64,000 bases of DNA from the NCBI GenBank assembly GCA_030063045.1, contig JAQSEB010000043.1, positions 186,001 through 250,000 on the forward strand, written 5' to 3'. Both the position numbers and the translations under genes were made by a program. The DNA is from Pratylenchus scribneri. Lineage: Eukaryota; Nematoda; Chromadorea; Rhabditida; Pratylenchidae. The notes beneath the pieces were generated by a model, which made no database searches, had not been told where the DNA came from, and saw only the letters and a list, made by a program, of their open reading frames with translations. Below, one piece after another: positions 24,601 through 32,750 of this stretch; the first letter of the stretch is position 1; every line of letters starts with the position of its first letter.

Positions 24601-26248
24601 TAAATGTAATAGATATGAGATAATTATTTTAATCTTGGAATAAAGATAATAAATTAATTGGGAAAAAATAAAGAAAAATTTGGAAATTAATTCGATAGAA
24701 TAGGATTAAGGGATCAATGATCAATATCCCTTCTGTTTTCACAAGTCAAAAACCAATGGTCCTCCTTTTCACTCATGAGGGAAAAAGGGGAATTGGTTGG
24801 AGGTAGTGGATGGTATATGAGCGAAATTGAATGTTCCCTCATCCAATGGCCGAATAGCCGAAAGGTGAAGGCTATGGATTTATTTTGGTCGGCTCGGCTC
24901 GGGTTCAATTCCCGGTCGGGTCGAGGAATTTTTGAGTTGCCAATGGTAACTCAAAATTGTCTAAAGATAATTAGTAATTAATTTAAAATTAATTAATTTC
25001 TTAAAAATTAAAGATTAAAAAGTTAATTGTGTCTCTACAATAAATAGACATAATGTGTCAATTAATTATTTGACGTAATTAAGAGATTAATCTTCTAAAG
25101 TAGCTCGATAGGATTGGGCTAAGGGATCAGTGATCACTTAGCCCGATAGGATCGAGCTAAGGGATCAAAGATCAAACTGTGGAAAAAGTGTACTAAATAC
25201 TACTTCTGATGTTGAAAATACAAAATATTATAAATTTAATTATATACATTAATGGCAATGCCACTTTGTAATCCATGAGGCATTGATTGTAGAATGAGAA
25301 AGTCACTTTTTTGTTCATGAGATTCCATTGATGGGGGAATGTGATAGTCACTTTCACTTTGCTGTCCTTTTATTTTATTTTGCCGATGAACTTCTGCTGA
25401 ATTTGTTTGAATTTTTTGCTTTTTCGATTTACTTTCATGACTGACATCGCCAAAATCTGAAAAAAATGATTCTATTTACAAGAATGGACTTTTTGAAATT
25501 TTTTTTCAAAATCGTGGAATGATACACCAATCGACTCGTCTCAACGAGCCAATGACGAATCTAACATTGATTTCACATAAAATTCGAGGAAAAAAAATTA
25601 TTAAAAAACGTTGCACAAAGGAAATACGGATTGGAACTGTTTCGGTGGGCATTTCAGAATGGACTGTGAACCCCTTCATGTGCTCCGCCTCCTCGCGACC
25701 AGACGAGTTCGGCTATGCACACTACGGAATACGGAGTCGACTCTTATTTATATTCCTCCGCAGTTCCAACACATTTCAGTGAGACTTACTTAGAAAAAAA
25801 ATTTCAAAAATTCATTCTTGTAATTAGTGCCAAAAAGATTATAGTGGACTTTTTTATAATATATATTTATATGAGACTTCAAGTTAAATATAATTTATTG
25901 TTTTCTTTTTTTTCATATCATTAATGTTTCACCTGTTGACTGTAGCATTAGAGGATTTTGCTGTAACATTTGTTGTTTTGACATCGATGAATGGATATTT
26001 TGATTGGTTGAGGCTACACTTTTACTTGACTTCTCTGGCATAAGCATACTTTCCTGAAACCAATGAGCAGATGGATTTGCAATTAATTCTTTAGGCAATT
26101 CATTTGGATTCAATGAATTTTGTGCGGAATAATCTTCCCATATTCTTTTGCCCTTCCCTTTTTGTGATGACTCGGTTCCATCTTCTCCTGCAGATGTTTC
26201 GAAAATTTTTGAACAGATGAATAAAATTACTAATAAAAAATTTTTCAT
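12649..26248 (-). CDS. Predicted secreted protein, split by a Polinton in intron 2
   Basis: Four reverse-strand exons join in phase: 26248-25933, 25456-25248, 12982-12799 and 12746-12649, giving 268 residues. The ATG at 26248 follows TATTTTCAG by eight bases, consistent with trans-splicing. Residues 1-21 form a signal peptide (Met-Lys, then a hydrophobic core FLLVILFI, small residues before the cleavage site). The mature protein is hydrophilic, rich in Ser, Gln, Lys and Asn, almost without Cys, with recurring LQS/LQST motifs, and ends with a basic ERKRREEKGK segment resembling a nuclear-targeting signal. Intron 1 holds a 342-bp TIR element. Intron 2 (25247-12983) holds a complete 12.1-kb Polinton; without it the intron would be about 130 bp. 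No family is recognised. A secreted effector or gland protein is possible but is inference. Transcription is required to show that the gene survives the insertion. Confidence 0.75.
13076..13784 (+). repeat. Left terminal inverted repeat of the Polinton
   Basis: About 709 bp matches the reverse complement of 24582-25204 with few substitutions. It is about 86 bp longer because a block containing AATTTTTTAAGAAATTAATT and neighbouring sequence (about 13262-13410) is duplicated on this side only. It contains a tRNA-like module and a short open frame that is repeated in the other TIR. Confidence 0.88.
13440..13520 (-). other. tRNA-like module in left TIR
   Basis: On the reverse strand an A-box-like TAGCCGAAAGGTGAAGGC is followed by a B-box-like GGGTTCAATTCCCGG. 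The T-arm folds well (TCGGG/CCCGG stem) but the anticodon arm does not. The same module occurs in the right TIR at about 24847-24930. Confidence 0.4.
13830..13985 (+). repeat. Pair of ~55-bp direct repeats
   Basis: The block GGAGAAAACAGGAGAAAACC plus the following ATTCATCTCTCATTCATAAA and GGG.TATTGGTT occurs at about 13830-13883 and again at 13926-13981, separated by about 40 bp, just inside the left TIR. Confidence 0.75.
14126..14788 (+). CDS. Polinton DNA-packaging ATPase (FtsK/HerA, A32-like)
   Basis: A single-exon 220-residue protein. The Walker A motif GATGSGKT is at residues 27-34 and a Walker B-type LLLILDDL at about 94-101, followed by VVFVTQSIF, the sensor region typical of A32-like ATPases (VFVSQN-like). 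These enzymes use ATP to pump DNA into a capsid and are a core Polinton/adintovirus gene. Starts at residue 1 or at Met-16, which lies nearer the FTLILAGATG strand, are both possible. It is the first gene after the left TIR, reads into the small ORFs downstream, and appears intact. Confidence 0.9.
   Translation: MVYLSNHLCSITLIKMFFSPFTLILAGATGSGKTQWLLKLLKHREQLIDPPPQKVLYCYGELNDAIMRLKTEEGVETYNGVPDEEMIKSMPKPLLLILDDLMLDTKNDFLDLLFTRGSHNWNTSVVFVTQSIFGRNIRTARNNAHVLVLMRSPSAQLQSKTIGSQLFPGRLNYFMEAWTDATHEPFSYLVINMHPNAPEYLRLSTDIFPGEKQKIYLPID
14848..15204 (+). CDS. Small basic Polinton protein with C-terminal hydrophobic segment
   Basis: 118 residues, no intron. The middle is strongly basic (KTARRRIQQGSG) and the C-terminus is a hydrophobic helix (GLALGAILLPIVATLAEHF). 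Basic residues then a glycine-led amphipathic or membrane segment resemble adenovirus core protein X/minor capsid proteins and the PX-type ORFs of Polintons; assignment rests on that shape and on position between ATPase and integrase. Its stop overlaps the next start (ATGA), suggesting a shared transcript. Confidence 0.6.
   Translation: MTYQFSPYIRDNLEFLQQLSKTKSDKKKNSFILNANADQILAIVEICANILRYNFILTPQQKKRLIKFADYYRAIARARTEKTARRRIQQGSGLALGAILLPIVATLAEHFVKKILPQ
15201..16082 (+). CDS. Polinton protein of PY/minor-structural type
   Basis: 293 residues, intronless. The N-terminus RKMVIIPEAEYKILLSLI is characteristic of a conserved Polinton ORF of unknown biochemical role. A charged helical region follows (about 30-80), then a Ser/Thr-rich low-complexity segment (about 115-155) and a basic C-terminus. 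It overlaps the upstream ORF by 4 bases and the integrase by 16 bases, which supports a compact multicistronic block. It is probably structural or virion-associated by analogy; no enzymatic motif is visible. Confidence 0.6.
   Translation: MRHTRKMVIIPEAEYKILLSLINRTSGDDLQNEKSKLDAKIATTLDNAKLDPDIKQKRYNLLYKQRRQMRDLIENMPQKVVIQNPETVPPNVAPYLGLSKLPNVIDPKSADDDRKKVISRSSTLASTSGTERSSMYTSSAPEDEGASSQYETVESSMEQYQMPSATRKKLIELVQSNPKRFAIAPNGEILSYRKLNIKDSNFKASIDYIAGLRDSPPRGHKFFEQKLRKDPEAQKIIMGNFAENVQQSGSGGAAKNQHKKLRFATKLRIIKTPGLQRIPPQKQKFKPQLWAKL
16067..17179 (+). CDS. Polinton integrase with C-terminal chromodomain
   Basis: 370 residues. The RNase-H-like core has DWQCDLCIFDDL (first Asp about 82), LYSDSGVEFQ (second Asp about 144) and AGVVERANKTIK (Glu about 179), i.e. 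the DDE triad with about 35-residue spacing. An SH3-like HGDIVRI segment follows. The C-terminus (about 322-362) is a chromodomain: EVLRTRKRKGVIEHFVRWVG followed by W-x-x-x-x-DL. Integrases of this kind process Polinton ends and produce the 6-bp duplications seen here. The chromodomain probably directs insertion to modified histones. The ORF appears intact and starts inside the preceding ORF. Confidence 0.93.
   Translation: MGKTLINNLLNALFYKLKSPASYTGIQALYTEAKKHNPAVTMKDVETFLHNERTWTLYKPARKRYKRLKTIPSGLNTDWQCDLCIFDDLKNQNDQYRYLLVCIDVLSRKIHVAPAMTKRSDDMIDAFNRVFAKSKVIPHKLYSDSGVEFQAKKMLDYFRQRDILKRVMYSPHLHAGVVERANKTIKLRLYKYFSQNNTTRWVEEIQKIVDGINNSVNRTIGMTPNQVTYENAQELWQRLYKSEEEEEKKSQKRKNKFSHGDIVRIAKEKGTFGRSFHPNYTDELFRITKVNPTNPPSYRIEDLEGNKISGIFYVPDLVKTTLDTTHRIAEVLRTRKRKGVIEHFVRWVGYSDKHNSWIKDSDLITPPIAE
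17188..17472 (+). pseudogene. Minor capsid (penton-like) protein, N-terminal fragment
   Basis: 94 residues starting MDSFYITLPSNDPSYENNKT, with FTVRLPETLEL and WTVSLSSIIYP: the conserved opening of the Polinton minor capsid (penton-base-like, single jelly-roll) protein. The frame ends early at 17470-17472. The next ORF is open in the adjacent frame from 17457, so a one-base length change in the A-run near 17447-17453 may separate them. Most of the jelly-roll is absent either way, so this is a truncated gene. Confidence 0.65.
17457..18068 (+). CDS. Gln-rich coiled-coil protein of the Polinton
   Basis: 203 residues, no known domain. A Gln-rich segment (about 45-95) precedes a long predicted coiled coil (about 95-175) with heptad-like Leu/Ala spacing (KINSQLAEKRVG, LNEKIAKIREELAKLQSL). 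The C-terminus becomes hydrophobic. The first 40 residues may belong to the penton frame upstream, joined by a frameshift. It sits where capsid genes would be expected, so it may be a deletion fusion. The ATG choice is uncertain. Confidence 0.45.
   Translation: MEQNINALIHQYFTRRTAEKGTTSLGYTETTNRNNNPIRMRRAAAETQQLTQIQESQEIAAKVAALKQANQQQIPQQQQTLTPIQETADIQARVERERAEKLRMAKGAAERALRDTGKNYQKLLEFITKATSALDKINSQLAEKRVGENAAAQLNEKIAKIREELAKLQSLGLIKNHITKMVILELLAIIFVQSNALKKLLLY
18090..18275 (+). repeat. CCCACTACAGTCCTTCCC-type direct repeats (internal copy)
   Basis: Units GCCCACTACAGTCCTTCC and CCCACTACATTCCTAT alternate five to six times with GGTTCGTCCATA spacers. A closely related array lies beside the right TIR at 24425-24575. 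It marks the boundary between the two converging gene blocks and abuts the truncated end of the polymerase gene. Confidence 0.75.
18929..19475 (-). other. Polymerase intron 7, expanded by a minisatellite
   Basis: The 547-bp intron contains, at about 19229-19388, seven or eight copies of a 15-21-bp unit AGGATAGGGGGAAGTAGCAGC. GGTCATATCCGTTTA occurs as a direct repeat near both intron ends (about 18974 and 19457), and short palindromes (ATGTCC...GGACAT) lie between. The expanded block interrupts motif A of the polymerase at DNA level only. Confidence 0.65.
22377..22450 (-). repeat. CCTACGTCC repeats in polymerase intron 2
   Basis: Within the intron 22468-22299, CACCTACGTCTCACCC and CCCCTACGTCCTTCCTACG plus CCC occur. 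Their complement (GGGACGTAGG) is the unit of the tandem array at 23720-23925 just upstream of the gene. Confidence 0.6.
23046..23369 (-). CDS. Small Cys-motif protein of the Polinton, unknown
   Basis: 107 codons from the ATG at 23369; the open frame extends further upstream, and a CATTTTCCAG acceptor lies before it, so a 5' exon is possible. Visible features: PFALCHEDRKLSK, then HFCPKCRLNNKEMSYKMRY, a CxxC that could bind zinc with the earlier Cys/His, and a Ser/Thr-rich acidic tail. It precedes the polymerase gene on the same strand by about 100 bp. I do not recognise a family. The CPKC motif resembles single-knuckle RNA or DNA binders. Confidence 0.5.
   Translation of the reverse strand: MSASIPVPKKNNPKTDFTLLQMHFLVGPFALCHEDRKLSKVVDMGEDDGCKIELHFCPKCRLNNKEMSYKMRYLGQSSSSSTKTDESTTGQLVSSNIEAVNDEEMKE
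23430..24580. repeat. Non-coding right part of the Polinton with tandem arrays
   Basis: No gene seen. At 23720-23940 about five copies of a 35-45-bp unit occur (GGCTGGGACG(T/G)AGG, GGACG(G/T)AGG, TAAAAATA). At 24425-24575 the CCCACTACAGTCCTTCC array occurs, related to 18090-18275. The rest is AT-rich. Confidence 0.7.
24582..25204 (-). repeat. Right terminal inverted repeat of the Polinton
   Basis: About 623 bp, inverted copy of 13076-13784. It carries the same short open frame with a couple of amino-acid differences and the same tRNA-like module (about 24847-24930 on + strand). It ends TACTACT immediately before the TCTGAT duplication. Confidence 0.88.
25479..25820. mobile_element. TA-flanked MITE in intron 1 of the secreted-protein gene (342 bp)
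   Basis: The ends are inverted copies over about 30 bp with mismatches: CAAGAATGGACTTTTTGAAA at the left and, read inward on the other strand, CAAGAATGAATTTTTGAAAT at the right. TA flanks both sides (25477-25478, 25821-25822), the pattern of Tc1/mariner-type non-autonomous elements. An 87-codon open frame inside has no recognisable similarity. Confidence 0.7.
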
Positions 26249-27159
26249 ATTCAAAGCTGAAAATAGAATATATAAGAAAGAATATTAAAATGTTATATAA
26301 TTTGAGACTTTTGAGTTAATCCCAAAATTTGAACTTTGTGAGTTTAGAGAAGATAGGCCATTCCTTTTATATTCCCCTCCAATCTCTGTTTGATGTCTTT
26401 GAAATTGAAAATTAAAATTCATGAAGGAACAGCGAATTTTCAATATTCGGTCAATTTTCAAAATTGGCCATTTTTAATATTCTATGCAACACATATAATT
26501 TTATGGATGAAGAGACAAAAATTTCAAAACTCCGAGTTTGTCATTTGCCGTGAATGGATTGGGAAGATGAATCCCGGAGACCGGGGTTGTAGAAAAATAA
26601 AGGATCTGCTGATCTGTGACCAAAGCTGTCAATAAGGGTATAGAAAAGTGGGGACAATCTATTCAGAAAAAAATGCCTTATAATATTGAATTATTCCATC
26701 TTCTCAATCGGAATTGGATTAGGAAACAATTCCTCTGCCAAATTCACAATATTTTTGTTAACATAATGTCGCATACCGATCAGCCATTTGACCGTCTAAT
26801 TTAAATAATGAATAAATCCATTTTTAAAAATATATCTAGCCTTCTTTTTACACACAATTGAGTGCCCAAAATTCATGACAAGAATTTTCGTGGAGCAATT
26901 GGGAAAATTGGGATAAAAATGGAAGAGTGAAGGAATTGCCCTTTTTGTTGTTGGCAAATAATATTGATGGATTATTTTGGTTTGACATTGAATAGGCAAG
27001 GAATATGAGAGATTTTGATTGGATGCTTAATACTCCCCTTGAAAATGATGGAGGCATTTTGAATGGATAGGGCCTATCGGGAAATGTATTATCATGATGA
27101 CTGTCCTGCAGGATACCCTGCTTTTTTAGCTGCGCATTACAAACACGAATAGGTAAGCC
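26249..27159. other. Spacer upstream of the secreted-protein gene
   Basis: Intergenic sequence expected to hold the promoter of the reverse-strand gene starting at 26248. Short open frames at 26390-26635 (+) and 26796-27057 (-) lack convincing splice or codon signals. I see no gene. Confidence 0.4.
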
Positions 27160-27303
27160 TTAAATCGATTTGTGCCAGCCATTGTGAGTTGAGGCACTCC
27201 GAAGTCCGAAGTGATAGCTTTGCGGCGACGATGGATTTGAATTGAGCCGTGCTCGAGACTCCTCTTTCGATTTGGCAGATGCCCATTTTCCGAAAACTGA
27301 CAT
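27160..27303 (-). CDS. Small basic hypothetical protein
   Basis: 47 codons from ATG at 27303, preceded by AATATTCAAAG, a possible trans-splice acceptor. Composition (FGKWASAKSKEESRARL, then SNPSSPQSYHFGLRSAS) looks coding rather than random AT-rich frame. No family is recognised; it could be the first exon of a longer gene. Confidence 0.3.
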   Translation of the reverse strand: MSVFGKWASAKSKEESRARLNSNPSSPQSYHFGLRSASTHNGWHKSI

Positions 27304-27406
27304 ATCCAATCCACCCTTTGAATATTTGATTTTTATTTTAATCAATCCAAATGCATTGATTTTTTGAATAAAAATCCTTTATTCCCATCAAACATAACAT
27401 TTTAAA

Positions 27407-28304
27407 ATGTTTTGTGGAGAAAAAAGATTATCAATGTTGTCAAATTTCCTACACGCATTAATTTTTATTCCGTTCTTAATCAATAACAATGCATCAATTG
27501 TGGAAGCTTCAGGAAGTGCTAATTTAGAAATAATAATTAATTTTAGTAGTTAATTTATTTACCCAAAAAATTATTGAATCTACCCGAAATTTTCTTGTCG
27601 AAATATTATATTTTTAAGGCCATATATAACTTGGCCAAATAGGACTTCTTTAAGATTCATACTCCAGATATGCCTGGGCATTGAACCTACCTAAACATAA
27701 ACATTAACACCTTGTTATATATCTTCAAAAAAATATTATTTTTTAGACGCCGAAATATCTAGTGTAATTCGGTCATTTTTAGGGTAAATAATATAATTCT
27801 ATTAATTTTTAAGTGTTAAGATTGTAAAAATTTGAAAAATTAATACTAATTTACTAATCAAAATTTAAATATTTTTTAATACTTTGAATTTTTGGTGCAG
27901 AAAAAGACGATGCGGATGTGAAATACATCAATGCTGTTTATAAAAGTATTCTTTTCAATGATGTGGAAGATTTTAATGATGCAGAAAGAATGAATGTCGC
28001 CCAAAAGGAAATTGCTTCCTTCTTTTATAAAAAATTTTGTTGGTCAATTTTGACCAATTACGAACATATGGAAGAGGAAACGGATGAATTTCGGCAACAT
28101 TTCCAGCAAATTCAAGGAGAATATCAAATTTTAAGTGAACGAAAAGTAAAGCTTGATGAAAAAATCTGCGACTTTTACAAAATGTTTGTGCGAATTATTT
28201 TCGACAAAATTCTGGAAAAAAGTGAACATTGGAAGCAGTATTTACGCTTTAGTACTCGACATTTCTTTTGGCTGGATAATCAGGTTTTTGTATATTTTTT
28301 TTAA
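27407..28304 (+). CDS. Predicted secreted protein, helical
   Basis: Two in-phase exons, 27407-27515 and 27901-28304. Starting at the second in-frame Met (27434) gives a clear signal peptide: MLSNFLHALIFIPFLI, then NNNASIVEASG. The second exon, entered through TTTTTGGTGCAG, encodes an acidic, aromatic-rich helical segment (VKYINAVYKSILFNDVEDF, EEETDEFRQHFQQIQGEYQ). It ends at TAA 28302-28304, or splices on at the weak GTTTTTG donor at 28286. No Cys framework and no family recognised. It diverges from the secreted-protein gene at 26248. Confidence 0.55.
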
Positions 28305-28857
28305 TAATCATGTCTAAATTCGCTAATCCATATGCGGGTAATTTTAAAGTTTTTTGGGTCCGATTTCCTCATTTCTTAAATCTATTTAAATAAATTAGAT
28401 ATTATTAAATTGCCAACAGTCTTCTCTTTAATTTGATTGCAAAATTATAATATTTTCTGAGTTTTTTTATTTGAATTATTATTATAAACGTGCGTTAAGC
28501 TGTTGGCCTGATGACATGTTGGACTGATCCGAATTCCCCATCAAGGGGAATAATTAAGTAAACTAGGGTTGGGCCCTCGCATTGTGGGAGCAAAAGTGTT
28601 GCGGGTGTGGCACTTACAAGGAATTAAAAGTGGATTATCCTGGGCAAGAGTGATTCGAATTTTTTGAAAATTATAATTTCTCATCTAAACAATTTTCGGA
28701 AGAAAGATTTCAGCCCGAAAATAGGGATGCAGCGAAAAATTTAGCCAAAAATTTTTAAAATTCTATAAAAATTTTCTCAAAATTTCCTAGGCATATTCCA
28801 TTTTCAATGGGGTAATGTTTAGCATTCACTCACTCACGCTGCCCTGACATGACATCG
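28305..28857. other. Spacer left of the LTR element
   Basis: No gene seen. ACTAGGGTTGGGCCC at 28562-28576 has an exact inverted counterpart at 36355-36369 beyond the LTR element. The LTR element may have landed in an older inverted-repeat element of about 420 bp. Confidence 0.4.
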
Positions 28858-29263
28858 TGTAAGGGGCTCGCGCATTTGGATAATTTATTATTTGGCCCAC
28901 ACTCACCTGATTTCCATTTACCATTATTATCATTCATTCACATCTTAATCCCACCTCTTCACATCTAATGGCTATTGCTCCTCCCATTGCCCCCAGAGAA
29001 TTGTTCTCCCCCGATGCCAGTCAATTCAGTTCATCTTCTCATCCCGATTTCCAACCACCGAGAATTGTCCCATTTATCTTCGCTCTCGAGTGATTAATCC
29101 AGATAAATAAATTTATTTATTCGCTTGACTTAATGGGGGTTTGGGGACTTAGCATGGCCCAGGGCCCGGGTTTATTGCAATTCCACCTTTCCTAAATCCC
29201 ATTCCACAATTCCTCGTCATTCCTCCTTGTCCCCTCTGGGGCTCAGCAGGCTTCACACTTACT
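28858..29263 (+). repeat. 5' LTR
   Basis: 406 bp, matching 35834-36238 almost base for base; visible differences include CTTCACATCTAATGG versus CTTCAATCTAATGG and CCCCTCT versus CCTCTCT. Close similarity indicates fairly recent insertion. Confidence 0.9.
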
Positions 29264-31012
29264 GGTAGCACCGAATGGTTCTGCCAAATGGCGGAACAAC
29301 CAAGAACATCGAGAGGAGCAGAATGAGAGGTGAGTTATCTGGGAATGTCAAGCAAGGGACAAATTGGGATAGAGATGAATGCTGCAGCACTTCTTTCGAG
29401 AAGATAAATCCCGATCCGGATCGAATAAAATTATAATGCCCCAATGCGCAAAAATTAGAGAAAAACTGAAATTATAGGGCACATTTTTCCAATTTTATAG
29501 CTCAGCTGATGCCAAAGGAAAAATTTAATAAAATGAAATAGATTGAATTGCCTTAAGGGCTAAATAAAGAAAAATAAATTGAGAAGGGCACAAATTTTCA
29601 ATTCAAATGGCCAAAGAAAAATAGAAGAATTAGAATTTTAATAAAATTAAACAAATTTTAGTGCCAACTGTGAAAAATAGATGAGAAATTAATTATGTAA
29701 GGCCCTTTTGATAATTTCTTGGCCAAAATAAAATTTATAAAAAAAAAAGAGTTTAGGGAACAAATAAAATGAGAAAGAAAATAGATAATAAAGGCACATT
29801 TTTCTGTCATTTGATGGCCAAAACAATTTTTGATTTAGGTCAAATTAAAGTATTTTTCGAATATAAATAAATTCTTTTGAGAATTCAATCCCGATCAATC
29901 TCAGTCCAATTTTCTAATAAATAAATCAGCCAAAAAAAAGTTTAGATGATTGCCAAAAATAAAAAAGACACAAAGGGAGTAAAATAAAATCATAGTGCTT
30001 CAAAGAAAAATTAATTGTTAAAGGCCCAAATTAAAATAAAAAGATTTAAAGACCCTAAATGGTGCAAATTGGACAAAAATGAAAGAAAATAAAGTAATAA
30101 AGGAACATTTCATGGCCAAAATAAAGAGCTTAATTAATGAAAATAAAAGCAATTTTCAAATAAAAATAATTTCTTTCGAGAAATCAATCCAGTATGAATT
30201 CTATTAAACTTTAGGCTAAATAAATGAGCAAAAAAAAGAGGGATAAAAATTCACAATTAAAAAATCTCCGAAAATCAAAGCTTAAATTAGCAAGCCCAAA
30301 TTTTATGAAATGAATTAATACGAATTCTCATCAAATTTCCCAAAAATTAAAATTTCCAAAACGACAAAGAAAGATAGGCCAAAAAAAGGAAAAAGACAAA
30401 GTTCAAATTTCGATACCCACACAATTCCAATCTGTTTATTAGAAGCTGTCTATTAAGGCCATTTCCGATTAAAACGGAACAGGGAACATTTCATTTTCTT
30501 AAAGCCATTAAGATTCTTCCTATTGGACTTTAGTCGATTTTAATCGCTTGAAGGCTCAATCGCCTTTCCCACAAAGCCCAAACAATGCTAACGACTTTCT
30601 CAGCAATCATTTTCCGGCCATTAAGGCACTTTCCATTAAAAGCTTTTAAATAGTTTGAATTAATCTTGATAGAATCAGCGAAGGGATAAAAATTGTTCCC
30701 ACGATGGAAGGACAGAAATTTAATAATTTAAATGGTAGTCGGGATCGCTAATTCACTTCGAAACATTTTTATTGGATTTATTCTCCCAGATTTGAATAGG
30801 AATTGGGAATGCGATTAAGGCATTCATTTTAAATTCGTTCATTCATCTTTATATTCCTTCAAGACTAATTAATTAATTTTCAGCAAAAACTCAAAGCAAA
30901 CTAAATTCAAAACAAGCAATCAAGTGCATCTTCAACAACAAATTTAAATCAGCTCCATCAACTCAACTCAGATCCAGATTCAGTTGGTGTAACTGATTTT
31001 TTTAATTTAAAA
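29264..31012 (+). other. 5' internal non-coding region of the LTR element
   Basis: About 1.7 kb of AT-rich sequence without an open frame. Degenerate 290-300-bp-spaced blocks recur, each carrying CTTTCGAG-like plus AATCCCGA-like motifs (about 29393, 29873, 30173) and a following AATAAAT...AAAAAAAAG segment. It corresponds to a long leader. Confidence 0.6.
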
Positions 31013-31544
31013 ATTGCTTTCGAGCGAACAATCCAGAAATGAATACCCTTTACGCTTTAACAATGAACTCAGTACAGCTTGAACCGTTTGATGAAGAGTC
31101 TGTGATAGCTTTTGATAAGTGGGTAGAAAAATTCCAAGATTTGGTGGACGCGATAGGCAGAAATTGGACTGAAGCAGAAAAAGTTGCCAGATTAAAATTG
31201 GCATTAGTTGATTTCCCTCGAAGGCTTTTCAAGGAGCTTCCACCTGCTCAAGTCAACACATTGGAAAATGCTATTAAAGCATTGAGAGAAAAATTGGACT
31301 CCCCACAAAAAAGGGAGTTGGCAAAGAGAACTTTGAGTGTTTGTAGGCAAAAAGAAGGGGAAACGGTAGCTCAATTTTTGATGAGGCTAAGGCCTTTAGT
31401 TGAAATCGTGAATTCAAGTCTGACTGATGCCCAACGAAAAGAAAAAGTATGCGAAGAGCTCCTAGAAAGGCTTAGGCCCAATATATGCTTTTTGATTAAA
31501 TTGGTTGGATTGTCCAAAACCAAAAATTTGGAGATGGTCGTTTC

Positions 31545-32750
31545 CAGAGATTGGTATACTTGGGAAATTGCCAACTATATTCTACCTCTACCTATACCTG
31601 ACCACAGGTAGAGTTACCTATACATCTACCTATACTTTTTTTTTGGCAGGTAGAGTAGAGTATAGGTATAGGTAGAGTATAGCAGTTTCCTATACCTTTT
31701 CCTATACCTTTTCGAAAATTTCAATTTTTAGTAAAAAATTTTTTCTTTAATTTAAAATGACAATAAATGTAATAAATATTGCAAAATTTATATCGAGTAA
31801 CAATTAATCAAATTTACTTTGTCATGTGGATAAATGATTTCTGGTTTAAAAGTTCAGAACAATTTGTTCCCTTTTTTGGCTCTACTTTAGTATATGGTAG
31901 CAGGAATTGGAACATGTATGATATATCATTCGATTCCTCTCGACGAGCTGAGTATAAACTATGAATCTACAAAATTTTTATGCCGGAGGCGTCTAGAAAA
32001 AATATGATGAAATTTGGAAAAATGAAGGGTCACCCCTATGGGTCGAAACATGAAAATTTTTGAAATTTTTTGACCCAAAGGAGGATCTTTTGTTTCTTTA
32101 TCATATTGTAACATTTTTACTAGGCACCTCCTGCAGAAAATAGTTACAGATTCGTACTCAGCTCGACGAGGAGTGTAGAATGGTATATCATACATGTTCC
32201 AATTTCTGCTACCATATATTAAAATGACCCCCTTTTCTTTTCGGTAGCCAAGTTCGGATTACTGAAAATCCACTTGTGAAATTCTTTAGTAATGTAGTGA
32301 AAAATTTGCAGAGTGAAAAAAATTTACCATAAATAACTTCGCAAAAAAGCCATAAATGATCACGCAATAAAAAAATTTGGCCATAAGAGGTCCTGAACAA
32401 AAAATTTGGCTAAAAATTCCCGCGGTAGCGAAAAATTCTGGCCATAATGGCCACGCAGTGAAAAAAAATTTAACCGAAAATGATTAATTTCCGAAAAAAA
32501 ATTACAAAATGACAGAAAAAAATATGAAAAATTAAGGAAATTCTCCTAAATTTTTGGGTATAGAAAGAAGCTATAGGTATAGGAAAAAGTATAGGAAAAC
32601 ACCTCTATCTTTAGCTGGAAATTTTTTGCTCTACTCTATATCTACCTTTAGCTGGCCTTAGGTAGAGTATAGGTATAGGAAACTATAGCTATAGGTATAG
32701 GTATAGAATCACCTATACTCTACTTTTTCCTATAGCTATACCAATCTCTG
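31545..32750. mobile_element. Non-autonomous hAT-type element inside gag (1206 bp)
   Basis: Ends CAGAGATTGGTAT and its complement are exact; the flanking duplication is GTCGTTTC (31537-31544, 32751-32758). Both subterminal regions carry many copies of CTATACCTA/TAGGTATAG. No transposase ORF. A second inverted-repeat element lies in the middle. Confidence 0.9.
31892..32221. mobile_element. Nested inverted-repeat MITE inside the hAT-type element
   Basis: Arms of about 75 bp (31892-31967 and 32148-32221) are inverted copies: ATATGGTAGCAGGAATTGGA at the left versus ATATGGTAGCAGAAATTGGA read from the right end. A TA dinucleotide flanks each side. This makes three nested layers: MITE in hAT-type element in LTR element. 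Confidence 0.7.

Larger units (their letters stand above)
13076..25204. mobile_element. Polinton/Maverick element (12,129 bp)
   Basis: The element starts AGTAGTATTTAGTACAC and ends with the complement, flanked by a perfect 6-bp duplication TCTGAT (13070-13075 and 25205-25210). AG starts, long terminal inverted repeats and 6-bp duplications are diagnostic of Polintons. It encodes a packaging ATPase, retroviral-type integrase with chromodomain, protein-primed DNA polymerase B and a minor-capsid fragment. No double-jelly-roll major capsid and no adenovirus-type cysteine protease were found. The polymerase is 3'-truncated, so internal deletion is likely. The + strand genes run opposite to the host gene. 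Confidence 0.93.
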
